Below, one piece after another: positions 9,754 through 19,118 of a stretch of DNA of 64,000 nt; positions within the stretch are counted from its first letter, which is position 1; each line of letters opens with the position of its first letter. The DNA comes from Prodigiosinella confusarubida (lineage in GTDB: Bacteria > Pseudomonadota > Gammaproteobacteria > Enterobacterales > Enterobacteriaceae), in contig NZ_CP025085.1 of assembly GCF_002847015.1 (NCBI RefSeq), positions 3,534,001 through 3,598,000 on the forward strand. The letters run 5' to 3'. The translations under genes and the position numbers were made by a program. The notes under the pieces are model-generated. The model searched no databases and was not told the DNA's origin. It saw only the letters and a list, made by a program, of their open reading frames with translations.

Positions 9754-10714
9754 GTCTGCCTCCCTCTTCCCATGAAACAGTGGATTGTGGTGGGAAATAC
9801 ACATTACAGGCGCCGATAAAAGCGCCTGCGCCAATCGATAACAGCGTGATGGGTTGCCGCTGGCGATCGGGTTGTTGCAGCCAGGAGCCCAGCATTAAAA
9901 AAGGATCACTCGCGCAGCAATGACCAACATCCGGCAGCAGGCTCAGATCAATTTTCTCTTTCAGTGCCGGATTAATCCGCTCATAGTTCATCCAGGTCAG
10001 TCGGTTGATATTATGTGGCAACAGCGCCCCATGGGTTTGCACCGAAAAGCCGATGGCACTTAGGGCGGTGTCAATCATGGCGTAATGTGCTTCATAGAAT
10101 CCCCGGTTTTTATCCACGTCACCAAACAAACCGGGGTAAAATTCAGGGCGATGATGCAGGTAGGGCCGGTCAAGCTGTACACCAGTGTGGTGGTTATCCA
10201 CGACCAGGGCGGCAAAGCCATCGCCCAGCAGCGTACAACCGGGAATATAGCGTTCTATGGGATCGAAACCGGACAGACTGTCCCCCACCACTAACAATAC
10301 CCGTTTGGCAATACCCTGCTGCAATAGACGATAGGCCAGCATCAGCCCCCAGAACCCGCCGCCACAGTTGTGCTGATTGATCTCATAGCGGCGTTGTACC
10401 TGATGCAGTGCAGCGTGACGACGGCAGAGTTGCACGGTTATAGACGCCTCACCACCCGGTTGGATTGGCAACGCATGCACATAAATCAACGTGTCAATCG
10501 CCACTTCAGCATCCAGTTGCCCGGCAACGCGGTCGGTCAGTGCCAAAAAGCAATCCGCCAGGCTCTGTTCGGCACCTAGCGCTGCCACGCTTTCAATGCC
10601 AAACAGCTTGCAGAAGACTCTCGCTTCGCTGCGTTTGCCTCCTGCCGACTGAATAATCTCCATGGCATCAAGGCGATGCTCGGGAATATCACTGGCGAAC
10701 GCGGCAATTCTCAT
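9737..10714 (-). CDS. Ketoacyl synthase III-like enzyme (Cys-His type)
   Basis: This thiolase-fold protein of 325 residues is related to FabH. The nucleophile is Cys117 in HNCGGGF and the catalytic histidine is His234 in LLPHNINR. Where FabH has the third catalytic residue Asn (GNTSA), this protein has GHCCASDPF (264-272), with Asp270 as a possible substitute. It should catalyse a condensation or acyl transfer on a carrier-bound substrate. It overlaps its neighbours at both ends (4 bp with 10711-11571, 17 bp with the P450). The divergent protein just upstream may be its partner subunit. Confidence 0.75.
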   Translation of the reverse strand: MRIAAFASDIPEHRLDAMEIIQSAGGKRSEARVFCKLFGIESVAALGAEQSLADCFLALTDRVAGQLDAEVAIDTLIYVHALPIQPGGEASITVQLCRRHAALHQVQRRYEINQHNCGGGFWGLMLAYRLLQQGIAKRVLLVVGDSLSGFDPIERYIPGCTLLGDGFAALVVDNHHTGVQLDRPYLHHRPEFYPGLFGDVDKNRGFYEAHYAMIDTALSAIGFSVQTHGALLPHNINRLTWMNYERINPALKEKIDLSLLPDVGHCCASDPFLMLGSWLQQPDRQRQPITLLSIGAGAFIGACNVYFPPQSTVSWEEGGRHDVAL

Positions 10715-11571
10715 GCCATCACCCGCTGGCCACGCAGACCGATCGCTGTCAGTACCGCATTTTCCCAGGTTAGCAACAGATAATCCTGCGTGGGATCCCC
10801 CCGCTGAAGAGCGGCAAAGGGCGCGCTACACAATAGGCTGTCGTCAGATGCGATCCGGTAGGCGGTCGACGGCAGATGGCTCAGTACCGCAGACGAGGCA
10901 ACGATGCGACAGTCACTCGGTGACAGGGAAAAATGCGCCAGCATCTCGTCACAACATGATGCAAGCTGGTCAGCACTGATCTCGACCCGCCGCTGATAGC
11001 CCTGGTAACACCACCCTTGCTGTTCACGATTGATTGCCAGGATGCAGGCACTATTCGCCGGTTGCAGTTGCGCCATAAGCGTTGAGCGATACAGTAAATG
11101 TTTTTGATCGGCAATTAGCAGTAGCGCCCGACGATGGTTGTTACAAACATAACGGTTAAGACAGTCAAAAGCGAAAAGTGACGCCGATAATCCCCGATCG
11201 CTGATAGCCAGACCAAAGCTCTGCTCAGACAAATTCAAGCTGTAAATAACATGGTTGACCACCGACGTTCCCAGGTGCAGATCCGGTGTCCAGTGCGCCA
11301 TCAGCACGACATCGATATCCTCTGTGTCAATGCGCTGGCGCAGCGTTGGCAGAAGTTGGTTGAACATGCTGATAAAGGATGCTTTATCCGGTGCATGGAT
11401 ACACGACGTGACATTGCTCTGTGTAGCGTCCCATGTCAGGCCATTGGCTTTAAAAAAGGCCGCGATATAACTCTCCCAGTGGGGAATGTTATCGACCCAC
11501 GCCGGGTTAAAGGTTTCCAACTGACCAAAGGTGTCCCAGATAATATGCTGCGGGCTCAGACAGATATTCAT
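10711..11571 (-). CDS. Divergent thiolase-fold protein, nucleophile replaced by Arg
   Basis: The 286-residue product is clearly paralogous to 21634-22509 and more weakly to 13871-14560. The shared core is DVVLMAHWTPD followed by a segment aligning with the ketosynthase active site. There this protein has ISDRGLSA (Arg126), where the paralogue has VSDCGLAA and active enzymes have NCGGG. No PHxxN-type histidine motif is seen. By analogy with chain-length-factor-like subunits it may be a non-catalytic partner of the adjacent ketosynthase 9737-10714, but this is inference. Its start overlaps the preceding dehydrogenase gene by 4 bp (ATGA). Confidence 0.6.
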   Translation of the reverse strand: MNICLSPQHIIWDTFGQLETFNPAWVDNIPHWESYIAAFFKANGLTWDATQSNVTSCIHAPDKASFISMFNQLLPTLRQRIDTEDIDVVLMAHWTPDLHLGTSVVNHVIYSLNLSEQSFGLAISDRGLSASLFAFDCLNRYVCNNHRRALLLIADQKHLLYRSTLMAQLQPANSACILAINREQQGWCYQGYQRRVEISADQLASCCDEMLAHFSLSPSDCRIVASSAVLSHLPSTAYRIASDDSLLCSAPFAALQRGDPTQDYLLLTWENAVLTAIGLRGQRVMA

Positions 11572-12698
11572 CGCACTCCTCGGCTCGATACGTAAGCGCG
11601 AAAAGCGTTTAAACGATGAATATGGGATGTCCCTTCCATGTATTCGAATGCGAAGGCATCACGATAGCGTTTCTGTAGCGCTGGCATATTCAGCCAGCGC
11701 ACGGCGGGCAAACGCTGCGGTAACAGCATGGCGACCTGCTCTACAAAAGCGGTGGCTTGCATCTTCAACTGACTGGTCAACCACACTTTGGACCGTCCCT
11801 GCTGATACTCTTCTCCCAATGCCAGCAATCGATAATAAAGCGCCCGATAGCACCGCCAGTACGACGCCAGATCATCGATGCCTTCAGCGTCAAGGGCATC
11901 CAACAGGCCACGCGCAGTTCCCAGCGCCATCGCGGCTACCAAGGGGCGATGCTTTTCAAACACCGTACCCAACGCGTTGATTCCCTGATGTAAACCAGAC
12001 AACTCTCGTCCGAGAATCTGCGCTTGAGCAACCGGGAAATCAGTGATGGTGATACGCGTCAACCCGGCACCGGCCAGCCCATAGGCTTCCAGCGCTTCAA
12101 CGTTAAACGCCTGTGGTGCGGCGTGTGGCTCCACCATCACTAGCTGGGTACGCCCCTGCCCCTGGCTGGCGAAAACCAAACCAATACTGGCCAGTTGGGC
12201 GCCGCCGATAAACATTTTTTCGCCGTTCAACAGATAACGGTCACCATGCGGTGTTAGCTGGGTGTGAATGGCTGACGCATCTGAGCCGACCTCTGGTTCA
12301 CTGACGGCAAAAAATGTCCAGGTGGGACACTGTAAATACCGGCTGAAAAACAGCGCCTGCTGTTGTTCGTTACCGAGGGTCAACACAGCCCGACAAGCCA
12401 GTGAAGTGCCCGGCATCGCCATCATGCTGCTGGCGTCAAAGCGCGAGAGATACTCCACCAAGACTAAATAATCGACGAAATTATCACTATCAATCGGTAA
12501 CTCGCGCAGATATCTGTGCCACGGGTTGTACTTTTCCGGCAAGCCGATATGGGATATGGCCAGCAAGATTTCATCCTGAAGTCGCAGTCGTGCCGTATCA
12601 GGATCGGTTTCAAGTAATAGCCCTGCTGCCGTGAATTCACTCAGGCTGGCGTCCAGACGATGTAATTCCCATTTATGCTCGACCTTCACGTCATTCAC
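11568..12698 (-). CDS. Acyl-CoA dehydrogenase-type flavoprotein 1
   Basis: This flavoenzyme of 376 residues has the acyl-CoA dehydrogenase fold. The FAD/substrate motif is FAVSEPEVGSDA near residue 130. Near the C terminus, EYMEGTSHIHR keeps the glutamate that is the catalytic base in medium-chain acyl-CoA dehydrogenase (YEGT). In clusters with stand-alone adenylating enzymes and carrier proteins, such enzymes often oxidise aminoacyl-S-carriers, as PigA does with prolyl-carrier in prodigiosin synthesis. That role is plausible but not shown. A 200-bp gap lies upstream, so it may have its own promoter. Confidence 0.8.
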   Translation of the reverse strand: MNDVKVEHKWELHRLDASLSEFTAAGLLLETDPDTARLRLQDEILLAISHIGLPEKYNPWHRYLRELPIDSDNFVDYLVLVEYLSRFDASSMMAMPGTSLACRAVLTLGNEQQQALFFSRYLQCPTWTFFAVSEPEVGSDASAIHTQLTPHGDRYLLNGEKMFIGGAQLASIGLVFASQGQGRTQLVMVEPHAAPQAFNVEALEAYGLAGAGLTRITITDFPVAQAQILGRELSGLHQGINALGTVFEKHRPLVAAMALGTARGLLDALDAEGIDDLASYWRCYRALYYRLLALGEEYQQGRSKVWLTSQLKMQATAFVEQVAMLLPQRLPAVRWLNMPALQKRYRDAFAFEYMEGTSHIHRLNAFRAYVSSRGVR

Positions 12699-12899
12699 CT
12701 CGGTCTGTTAACCGGTAGCAGGCAACCCTGCCAGATTAATTATCTGACAATAAGCGTAATACCGATGGTTTTTGACAATTGATTGAAATTGCACTCTGTT
12801 GAGAATAATCAAGCACCTGCCATCAGCCGACGGCGATTCGCTGATGCGGGTTTCCCCCACCGTTATCCGTTCGCTAGCGGCGGTGTTTTACTGGCATGA
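12699..12899 (-). other. Gap inside the biosynthetic series, possible internal promoter
   Basis: This 201-bp gap breaks the otherwise overlapping gene series. On the minus strand TTGTCA (about 12774-12779) could serve as a -35 box for the downstream dehydrogenase gene, but no good -10 box stands at the right spacing. The inverted pair CATCAGC / GCTGATG near 12822-12847 could form a weak hairpin. No open frame is convincing. Confidence 0.35.
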
Positions 12900-13850
12900 T
12901 CACGGTTTCCAGTGCTGCAAATGGCATTCGATCACGGCGGATGACGCGGTTGCGCCCAGCCCGACGCTGATGAGCATCACCTTGTCACCTTCAGCCAGGC
13001 GGCCTTCGGCGATCAAGCGCATTAAATTGATGAAGGGATCAGCCCCGAAACAGTGTCCATAGCGGGGAACATTATCGAGGAAGACCAGATCGGCAGGAAA
13101 CATCATATTCTTGCCGATTTCTTTCCACGAAGAGCGGTTAACATTATGGGGAACCAGATATTTTATCGCTGACATATCCATCCCACTTTTCGTCAGACTG
13201 GTCGTAATATGATGCTGGACGAAATCAAAATAGCATTGCTGAAAAAGTGTCGGATCATGTTCCTGACGATGACCACTATTAATGCTGAAACGCCCGTCGC
13301 GCGTGGTAGTGGTCTGTAACACATTAAGCTGCCTGCCAGTGCGAGTGATCAAAACGGCGCAGGCGGCCTCGCCCATAATCGTCGTCGCAGGGATCAGCTG
13401 TACCCACTGATGGAAGGCTTTTTCTGCAATCAACACAATCGCGCTCTCACCCTCTTCCAGCAGGGTCGCCGTTTGTTCCAGTGCTACCAATCCGGTAGCG
13501 CAGTGACTCATGGTATAACTGGCGCACTCTGTGGTTGGACCAAAAAAATGGTTTACCAGCCCAGCCAGCGGCGAATCGTTAAACGGGGAGATCGTGGGGA
13601 TAGTATGGCAATGGACGCACAGCTTCAGCCGGCCGACCAGATCAGGATGACGATCGACGATACCCGACAGAGCTGGCGCAATCAGCGCGGCCAGCGGCTG
13701 GTCATCATCATGGGGAAACTGCTTTAGGCCATAAAAACGTTCGAACATTTTGCCATCAATTTTCGACAAGCCCAATTGCTCAACAGCCTGTGCGATAGTC
13801 TGAATTTTAGGGGCGAAGGCAACCTCGATATCCACAATATTAAGCAACAT
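12900..13850 (-). CDS. Ketoacyl synthase III-like enzyme (Cys-His type) 2
   Basis: The 316-residue FabH-like protein has its nucleophile Cys117 in SHCATGL and catalytic His235 in VPHNVNRSSW. The third motif reads YGHCFGADPFINL instead of GNTSA, with Asp271 in the position shared by all four full-length paralogues in the cluster. The predicted job is condensation or acyl transfer with a carrier-bound substrate. It follows the small divergent protein 13871-14560 by 20 bp, which may be its partner. Downstream lies a 200-bp gap. Confidence 0.75.
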   Translation of the reverse strand: MLLNIVDIEVAFAPKIQTIAQAVEQLGLSKIDGKMFERFYGLKQFPHDDDQPLAALIAPALSGIVDRHPDLVGRLKLCVHCHTIPTISPFNDSPLAGLVNHFFGPTTECASYTMSHCATGLVALEQTATLLEEGESAIVLIAEKAFHQWVQLIPATTIMGEAACAVLITRTGRQLNVLQTTTTRDGRFSINSGHRQEHDPTLFQQCYFDFVQHHITTSLTKSGMDMSAIKYLVPHNVNRSSWKEIGKNMMFPADLVFLDNVPRYGHCFGADPFINLMRLIAEGRLAEGDKVMLISVGLGATASSAVIECHLQHWKP

Positions 13851-13870
13851 TTACCGCGCTCCCGATCGCG

Positions 13871-14560
13871 TTATGCTGCCGCGACATAATGCTGACTGAG
13901 GATACTGTCTTGCTGTCCGTGCTCACCGGGTAAACGCAACGTCAACGCCGCCGCCCGCGGTTTATCGGTCAACCACTCGTCAAGCGTCTCTGAGGCCGGA
14001 TGATCGGCAGATGGCTGTCGTATCCAGCGCCACCCGCCGGTAGTCAGGATTTTACCCGGATGAGTGAACAACAGATAATCAACCCGATTGGCGAAAGTGT
14101 CAGAAGATGAGGAAAAACGGGACAGCGCATCAACGATCAGCAAACAATCCTGCTCAGCCGTGACCATCGCGCCGGCTAATTGCAAATGGCTCCATGTCAA
14201 TCCGCTGTCATCCATCTTCAGCCCCAGCACTTCATTGAAATGGCCCGCGTTATAGAGGAGTTCAGGCAATAACGGTGTTTTGCAATCCGGTGAAGGCAAG
14301 CGATGCAGATAAATCAGTGACAGCGCGCCACGAGTGGTCAGTTGTCGACAAAATGTGGTTACGCTCTGATGGTGTTTGGCTTCCGGCCATTCGCCACCGG
14401 CAGAGTAGGAGGCGATGCGCAGCTGGCCGGGGTCCGGCTGGGGGTTTAGCGAGAACCAACAATGTAACAACGCGATATCATCCTCTTCAGCATTACGCCA
14501 CACCGAAGATACGGGTAGTGTTCCTGCCGCCCCGATCCATAGCTCATCACATTTACCCAT
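13871..14560 (-). CDS. Unknown protein, probable degenerate thiolase-fold partner
   Basis: I choose the ATG at 14560, which overlaps the stop of the preceding dehydrogenase gene by 8 bp and gives 229 residues. No standard family is obvious. The segment LGLKMDDSGLTWSHLQLAG (110-128) followed by a hydrophobic strand and LLIVDALSRF aligns with the active-site region of 10711-11571 and 21634-22509 (SDxGL...LLLIADQ). The position of the nucleophile is Ser119 here. It may therefore be the most eroded of three KS-like accessory subunits, next to the ketosynthase 12900-13850. Function is unknown. Confidence 0.5.
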   Translation of the reverse strand: MGKCDELWIGAAGTLPVSSVWRNAEEDDIALLHCWFSLNPQPDPGQLRIASYSAGGEWPEAKHHQSVTTFCRQLTTRGALSLIYLHRLPSPDCKTPLLPELLYNAGHFNEVLGLKMDDSGLTWSHLQLAGAMVTAEQDCLLIVDALSRFSSSSDTFANRVDYLLFTHPGKILTTGGWRWIRQPSADHPASETLDEWLTDKPRAAALTLRLPGEHGQQDSILSQHYVAAA

Positions 14561-15707
14561 TGATTTTATTCTCCCGGAACACCCCGCAGGCATTGAGGAA
14601 ATGGATATTCCGCGTCCCCTCGGTGTACTCAAAGCCTTTAATATCACGCATCAGTTTTCTCAACTGCGGGTCGAAGAGAACAGCCCCCGCCTCACAACGG
14701 TGAACGGCCTGTTCCGCTACCGATTCTGCCGTACTGGTGGCCATCGCTTTTGCCAGACCAATTTGTCGGCTGATGGTTTCTCCACGATCCACCCGTTCCG
14801 TGCAGTGGATTAATTGCCCTAATGCCGCCGCCAGTCGCCGCTGCGCCTGCTGTAACCATTCCCGGTGGCGAGACGGCGTAAGCAGTCCGGCTTGTTGAAC
14901 ATGATCCACGATGGCGCGGGCCACGCCCAGTGATAGCGAACCGACGCAGGGACGCAGACTGTCAAACGTATTCATGGCCGCGGCGGAAAAACGCTGGACC
15001 GGGCGCAGATGTCGGCCGATCAGGGCATCATCATCCAGCCACATATCATCAAATACCAGATGTGAGATATTACTTCCCGGCACACCGAGGACTGGAAGTC
15101 GGGTGGCGGAAAAACCCGATACGTTACGGGGTTCGAACAGAAAGAGGTTAATCCCCAAAGGCCCGTCATTGCTGCGGGCAAATACCACACCGATATCCGC
15201 GTTTATCCCATTGCCGATAAAATATTTTTCCCCACGGATCAACCATCCGCCATCCACCTTAATAGCCCGGGTCGTCATCTCGCCGGCATCAGTGCCGTGC
15301 ATGGGCTCACTCATGGCGAAACAGCTCCAGCAGAGTCGTTGGCGAAAATGGGAAAAAAAACGCTCCTGCTCTTCAGCATTACCAATAGTTTGTAGAACAA
15401 AACCCGACATGCCCGGATTCGGACAGGAAAAAATAAGATTGGGTTCGACATACCCCAGCGCTTCGTAAAATAAACACCGTTGTGAAACCGTTAATTCATA
15501 AATAACGTCACCGTTACTCAGCACCAATGGTGTGGGATTATATTTCTCCGGCAGTCCCAGGCGGTTAATTTGTGGCGCCAACACATAATTCACGGTTGCC
15601 AGATAATTATCCGGATCTTGCTCAATAAGTTGACCAATAGAACGCCCTGATGCCAGCGAAGATAAAGCCAACTCTCTTAACGCCATTTGCGGCACGCTCA
15701 ACTTCAT
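14553..15707 (-). CDS. Acyl-CoA dehydrogenase-type flavoprotein 2
   Basis: The start at 15707 (MKLSVPQM) is preferred because GGGAGA lies just before it, and it gives 384 residues. The motif FAMSEPMHGTDAGEM marks the FAD/substrate site and EYTEGTRNIHFLNA keeps the catalytic glutamate. It is related to 11568-12698, with the shared phrase INRLGLPEKYNP / ISHIGLPEKYNP near residue 50-60. The two probably arose by duplication and may act on successive intermediates or on different carriers. About 125 bp separate it from the adenylation gene upstream, so a separate promoter is possible. Confidence 0.8.
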   Translation of the reverse strand: MKLSVPQMALRELALSSLASGRSIGQLIEQDPDNYLATVNYVLAPQINRLGLPEKYNPTPLVLSNGDVIYELTVSQRCLFYEALGYVEPNLIFSCPNPGMSGFVLQTIGNAEEQERFFSHFRQRLCWSCFAMSEPMHGTDAGEMTTRAIKVDGGWLIRGEKYFIGNGINADIGVVFARSNDGPLGINLFLFEPRNVSGFSATRLPVLGVPGSNISHLVFDDMWLDDDALIGRHLRPVQRFSAAAMNTFDSLRPCVGSLSLGVARAIVDHVQQAGLLTPSRHREWLQQAQRRLAAALGQLIHCTERVDRGETISRQIGLAKAMATSTAESVAEQAVHRCEAGAVLFDPQLRKLMRDIKGFEYTEGTRNIHFLNACGVFRENKING

Positions 15708-15833
15708 GGTTTCTCCCATTAAAAACAGCAAGATATCTGTAGTGTCATCTGCTAATGAATTCAGTCAGGCTGATTATTACTGTCAGCCGCATCACTGATT
15801 TACCCCTGCTTGCATGACGTTAGTGTCTTTCAT

Positions 15834-17375
15834 TCAGGACAGGCTACCCTGACGTTGATAGTTTTGCTGCCAGTATTGCAGTAACGCCTGATGATCAATT
15901 TTGCCATTCAGACTCAGCGGCAGCTGTTGCAGATAATGGAGGGACGTCGGCACCATATATTTGGGCAGGTGTTCACTAATATGACGTACAAAACCCTGCC
16001 GCTGTTCGGGCGTATCCTCATGTAGTTGCAGAAACATAATCACGTCAGCCAGTTTATTGTGCTGATAAACCGGTACGGCGGCCGCCTGGTTTACCGGCGG
16101 GTAGCGGCAGGCTACCGCTTCAATTTCCGCCAGTTCCACTCGGTTACCATGCCACTTGACCTGGCGGTCTATCCGGCCCTTTAACCACAGCTCGCCATGT
16201 TCATTGACGAAACCGTAGTCGCCGGTGCGGTAGAAACGCCTATCGTCATGACCACCGAAAGCGACATTTTTCGGATGCGATTCGGGTAAATATCCCAAGC
16301 CGACCTGTTCACCGTAAATCACCACTTCCCCGACCTCCCCAATGGGAAGCGGCTCACCACGATCATTTTCGATGCCAATCACGTTATTGCCACGGGGTTT
16401 GCCTAGTGGCAACAGTGTGTGTTCGCCGTCAGACAATCGCTCGATAGGGTGAAGATGTGTGAGGCAAGCAGTTTCCGTCGGCCCATAACCGTGCATCACC
16501 CGCACCTGTGGAAAGCGCTGATGGATTTTGCCAATCAGCTGTGGCGAGACAAATTCACCCCCGACGATCACCAGCTGTAAATGCGCCAAAACCTGCTGGT
16601 TGAACTGGGGATCCAGACACATGATCTCCAGAAAACTTGGCGTTGAAAACCAGCTGGTTACCGGCGCCGCTGTCTGGCATCTCATTAGATTGAGGTTCTG
16701 GCGTGGCATCGCATTATGCGCGTGACATAACATAATCACCGGTTTCGCCAGCGCGAGGCTGGTAAACAGATCGAGCAGACCCATATCAAAGGAGAGACGC
16801 GCATGATTGAGATGTGCGCCGGTAGGGGCTTCAATCAACATGATCTCACGATACCAGGCGTAAAAGGCGCCAAACTGCGCATAGCCAATCTTGACGCCTT
16901 TCGGCAAACCAGTGCTGCCGGACGTTGACAGCACATAAAAAATCGGATTATCCGCAGGCGGCTGCCACGCTGTCAGTTGGCAATCACTGTCGGGCAATAA
17001 CGCCAGCGCCACTATCGGGTAGTGAGTGATCGCGTCATCGCCGACAGGCTGCGAAGCCACACGCCCATCCAGGATCAGGTCGGTTTGATAAATCTCGGCC
17101 ATTCTTACCACTCTGGACAGCGGATTGGCGGAATCCGCTACAGTAAACGCGATACCGCAATAGGCGCAGGCAATCAATGCCGAGAGGGTATCCAGTTCTT
17201 TATGGCCAAGGACCAACACCCGTGCCGGCTTTAGCTGCTGTAAAACATCAACGATGGCCTGCACACGTCCGGCAACCTGCCGGCAACTGAACTGCCCATC
17301 CGGCGATATGATAGCAATGGTGTCACCCGATTGATCAAGATGACTAACGATCGCCTGCATCATTGACGAAAACAT
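15834..17375 (-). CDS. Stand-alone adenylating enzyme 1 (DltA-like)
   Basis: This class I adenylate-forming enzyme of 513 residues would activate an amino or other acid as its AMP ester and load it on a carrier protein. Motifs appear in order: LSTSGSTGLPKG (A3, near 155), HGYGPTETA (A5, near 298), YRTGDYG (A7, near 395) and SLNGKID with the catalytic Lys (A10). It has no condensation or carrier domain. The ATG at 17375 is chosen because AAGGA lies 8 bp upstream, and it overlaps the preceding adenylation gene by 32 bp. The overall look is DltA-like, but no dltBCD genes are present. The substrate cannot be read confidently by eye. Confidence 0.82.
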   Translation of the reverse strand: MFSSMMQAIVSHLDQSGDTIAIISPDGQFSCRQVAGRVQAIVDVLQQLKPARVLVLGHKELDTLSALIACAYCGIAFTVADSANPLSRVVRMAEIYQTDLILDGRVASQPVGDDAITHYPIVALALLPDSDCQLTAWQPPADNPIFYVLSTSGSTGLPKGVKIGYAQFGAFYAWYREIMLIEAPTGAHLNHARLSFDMGLLDLFTSLALAKPVIMLCHAHNAMPRQNLNLMRCQTAAPVTSWFSTPSFLEIMCLDPQFNQQVLAHLQLVIVGGEFVSPQLIGKIHQRFPQVRVMHGYGPTETACLTHLHPIERLSDGEHTLLPLGKPRGNNVIGIENDRGEPLPIGEVGEVVIYGEQVGLGYLPESHPKNVAFGGHDDRRFYRTGDYGFVNEHGELWLKGRIDRQVKWHGNRVELAEIEAVACRYPPVNQAAAVPVYQHNKLADVIMFLQLHEDTPEQRQGFVRHISEHLPKYMVPTSLHYLQQLPLSLNGKIDHQALLQYWQQNYQRQGSLS

Positions 17376-18861
17376 AATATTTTCCTTCACGGGTGGCCGA
17401 CTCGCTTACCGCCTTGCGGTCGAGTTTACTGTTGAGGTTAAGAGACTGATGGGTAATGGCATACCAGCGTTTGGGGATCATATAGGGCGGAAAATGACGG
17501 CACATCGCCTGCCCCATCGCGGCAAAATCAGGCGGGTCATCACTCAATACAAAAGCGCTGATCCCCTGTAAGGTATCCCGGCGGTACCAGGGTTCGATAA
17601 AGGCTTCGCGTACCTGATCCAGGCTACGTAAATACCCTTCGATTTCATTAAGTTCGATACGGTAACCTTGTAGTTTTATTTCCCGATCAGTACGTCCCCA
17701 GAAATAAAACCAATGTTGACATACCGATCCCAGATCACCGGTGTGATAACCCCGAACTCCCGCCGCATCAATGAAGTAACGCGCCTGTTGCTGTGGCGTG
17801 GCGTTGAGGTAGCCGACACCGACCGAGCGGCCTTTGATGACCATTTCACCCCGTTCCGCCGCGGCGGGCGCAATCTCGATGGCGGTTCCCGGACGCACGC
17901 TGCCGAGTGGTAACGGTAATGTGTCCGTCAGGTGCTTTGGCTGAATATCAACGTGCGTTACCGCCACGGTGCATTCCGTCGGACCATAGGTATTGGTGAT
18001 TCGGCATCCGGGAAAACGTTGCCACAGCTCACTGACCAAGGCTTTCGACAACACTTCCCCACAAAAAATGAAGTGTGTCAGATGTGGCAGGGATACGGCG
18101 GAGAACATTTTGTCATTCAGGTAGTAACGCGTGATGGTGGGGGTGGACACCCAGGTCACCGTGCGGTAAGCGGCATGACGACTAATGTATTTACGGGTAT
18201 TAATGAATTCCCGGTGATCCAGTGCAGAAAGGGGTTGCAGATTAAGCCAGGCCAGCCACAGCTCGAACAGAGAGACATCAAAACAGTAACGAATATTGCC
18301 ACTCACCGCGCCATTCAGTACAAACTCCTCCGCCAGCCAACCGACAAAGTCACTCACATTGTCATAACTGACCGCAATGCCTTTTGGCAAACCCGTGGTG
18401 CCGGAGGAGAACATAATATACATGGTGGCTGACGGCGGCACCTGCCGTAGCGCCAGCACGGGCTGCGCCTGACGACGGGCGACCAGCGCAACCGGCCACC
18501 AGGGGACTTCCTTTTGCGTCAGATGAGCTGCATCAGCGGTGGCATTCAGTACCAGTTGCACACCAGCCCCTGCCACCACCTGCGTCAACCTGGCGGTAGA
18601 ATTGTCGGTTTCCGCTGGTACGAATGCCCTGCCGGCGAGAATGCAGGCCCAGACAGCAATAAGATAACGTTTATCTTTGTGTCCGTAGATCATCACCGCG
18701 CCATCGCCCTGCGCAATCAGCTGTCGGCTCAAGTCATTGGCGAGAAAATAGAGTTCGTCATAACGCAGATCGCCATCAATATGATGGTAGGCGGCGGTTT
18801 GACAGTGCCGAAAACGCTGAAATATCGCCCACAATGCGGGTTGTCCCTGCACGATACTCAT
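17344..18861 (-). CDS. Stand-alone adenylating enzyme 2 (DltA-like)
   Basis: The 505-residue enzyme has the same layout as its neighbour. A3 reads FSSGTTGLPKG (Thr in place of the usual Ser), A5 reads NTYGPTECTVAVT, which is close to DltA, A7 reads YHTGDLG and A10 reads LNSKLD with the catalytic Lys. It should activate a small amino acid and pass it to a free carrier protein. The start overlaps the stop of the carrier gene 18858-19118 by 4 bp (ATGA), which suggests that this carrier is its partner. It resembles VfmO/VfmP-type proteins in general architecture only. Confidence 0.82.
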   Translation of the reverse strand: MSIVQGQPALWAIFQRFRHCQTAAYHHIDGDLRYDELYFLANDLSRQLIAQGDGAVMIYGHKDKRYLIAVWACILAGRAFVPAETDNSTARLTQVVAGAGVQLVLNATADAAHLTQKEVPWWPVALVARRQAQPVLALRQVPPSATMYIMFSSGTTGLPKGIAVSYDNVSDFVGWLAEEFVLNGAVSGNIRYCFDVSLFELWLAWLNLQPLSALDHREFINTRKYISRHAAYRTVTWVSTPTITRYYLNDKMFSAVSLPHLTHFIFCGEVLSKALVSELWQRFPGCRITNTYGPTECTVAVTHVDIQPKHLTDTLPLPLGSVRPGTAIEIAPAAAERGEMVIKGRSVGVGYLNATPQQQARYFIDAAGVRGYHTGDLGSVCQHWFYFWGRTDREIKLQGYRIELNEIEGYLRSLDQVREAFIEPWYRRDTLQGISAFVLSDDPPDFAAMGQAMCRHFPPYMIPKRWYAITHQSLNLNSKLDRKAVSESATREGKYYVFVNDAGDR

Positions 18862-19118
18862 GAGGCCTCGGTAATCATTAATCCATTGATATAACGGGCG
18901 ATCGAGCTAACGGTTTCAAAATGTTTGATATCCAGCGATGCCGGATCAAGATGCAACCCGTCAATCGCATCTTCCAGATACATGATCAATTCAATATACA
19001 AGCCGCTGTCGAACCCCAGATCGCGCTCAATCTGGATACTGCTGTGCAGTTCTGCGGTATCGTCGATATCCATCACTTGGGCAATGGCGTCAATAACCAA
19101 GCGTTCGTAGCTATCCAT
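18858..19118 (-). CDS. Acyl/peptidyl carrier protein 1
   Basis: This acidic protein of 86 residues has the carrier-protein helix pattern and the phosphopantetheine attachment site at Ser38 in DLGFDSGLYIELI. It is a free-standing carrier wedged between two adenylating enzymes, overlapping the upstream gene by 8 bp and the downstream gene by 4 bp. It probably carries the amino acid activated by one of them. It differs clearly from the other two carriers of the cluster. Confidence 0.88.
   Translation of the reverse strand: MDSYERLVIDAIAQVMDIDDTAELHSSIQIERDLGFDSGLYIELIMYLEDAIDGLHLDPASLDIKHFETVSSIARYINGLMITEAS

Noticed and set aside
15834..18861. A dlt (D-alanylation) operon
   Set aside because: Two DltA-like enzymes and a carrier are present, but no DltB or DltD, and the setting is a large biosynthetic cluster.
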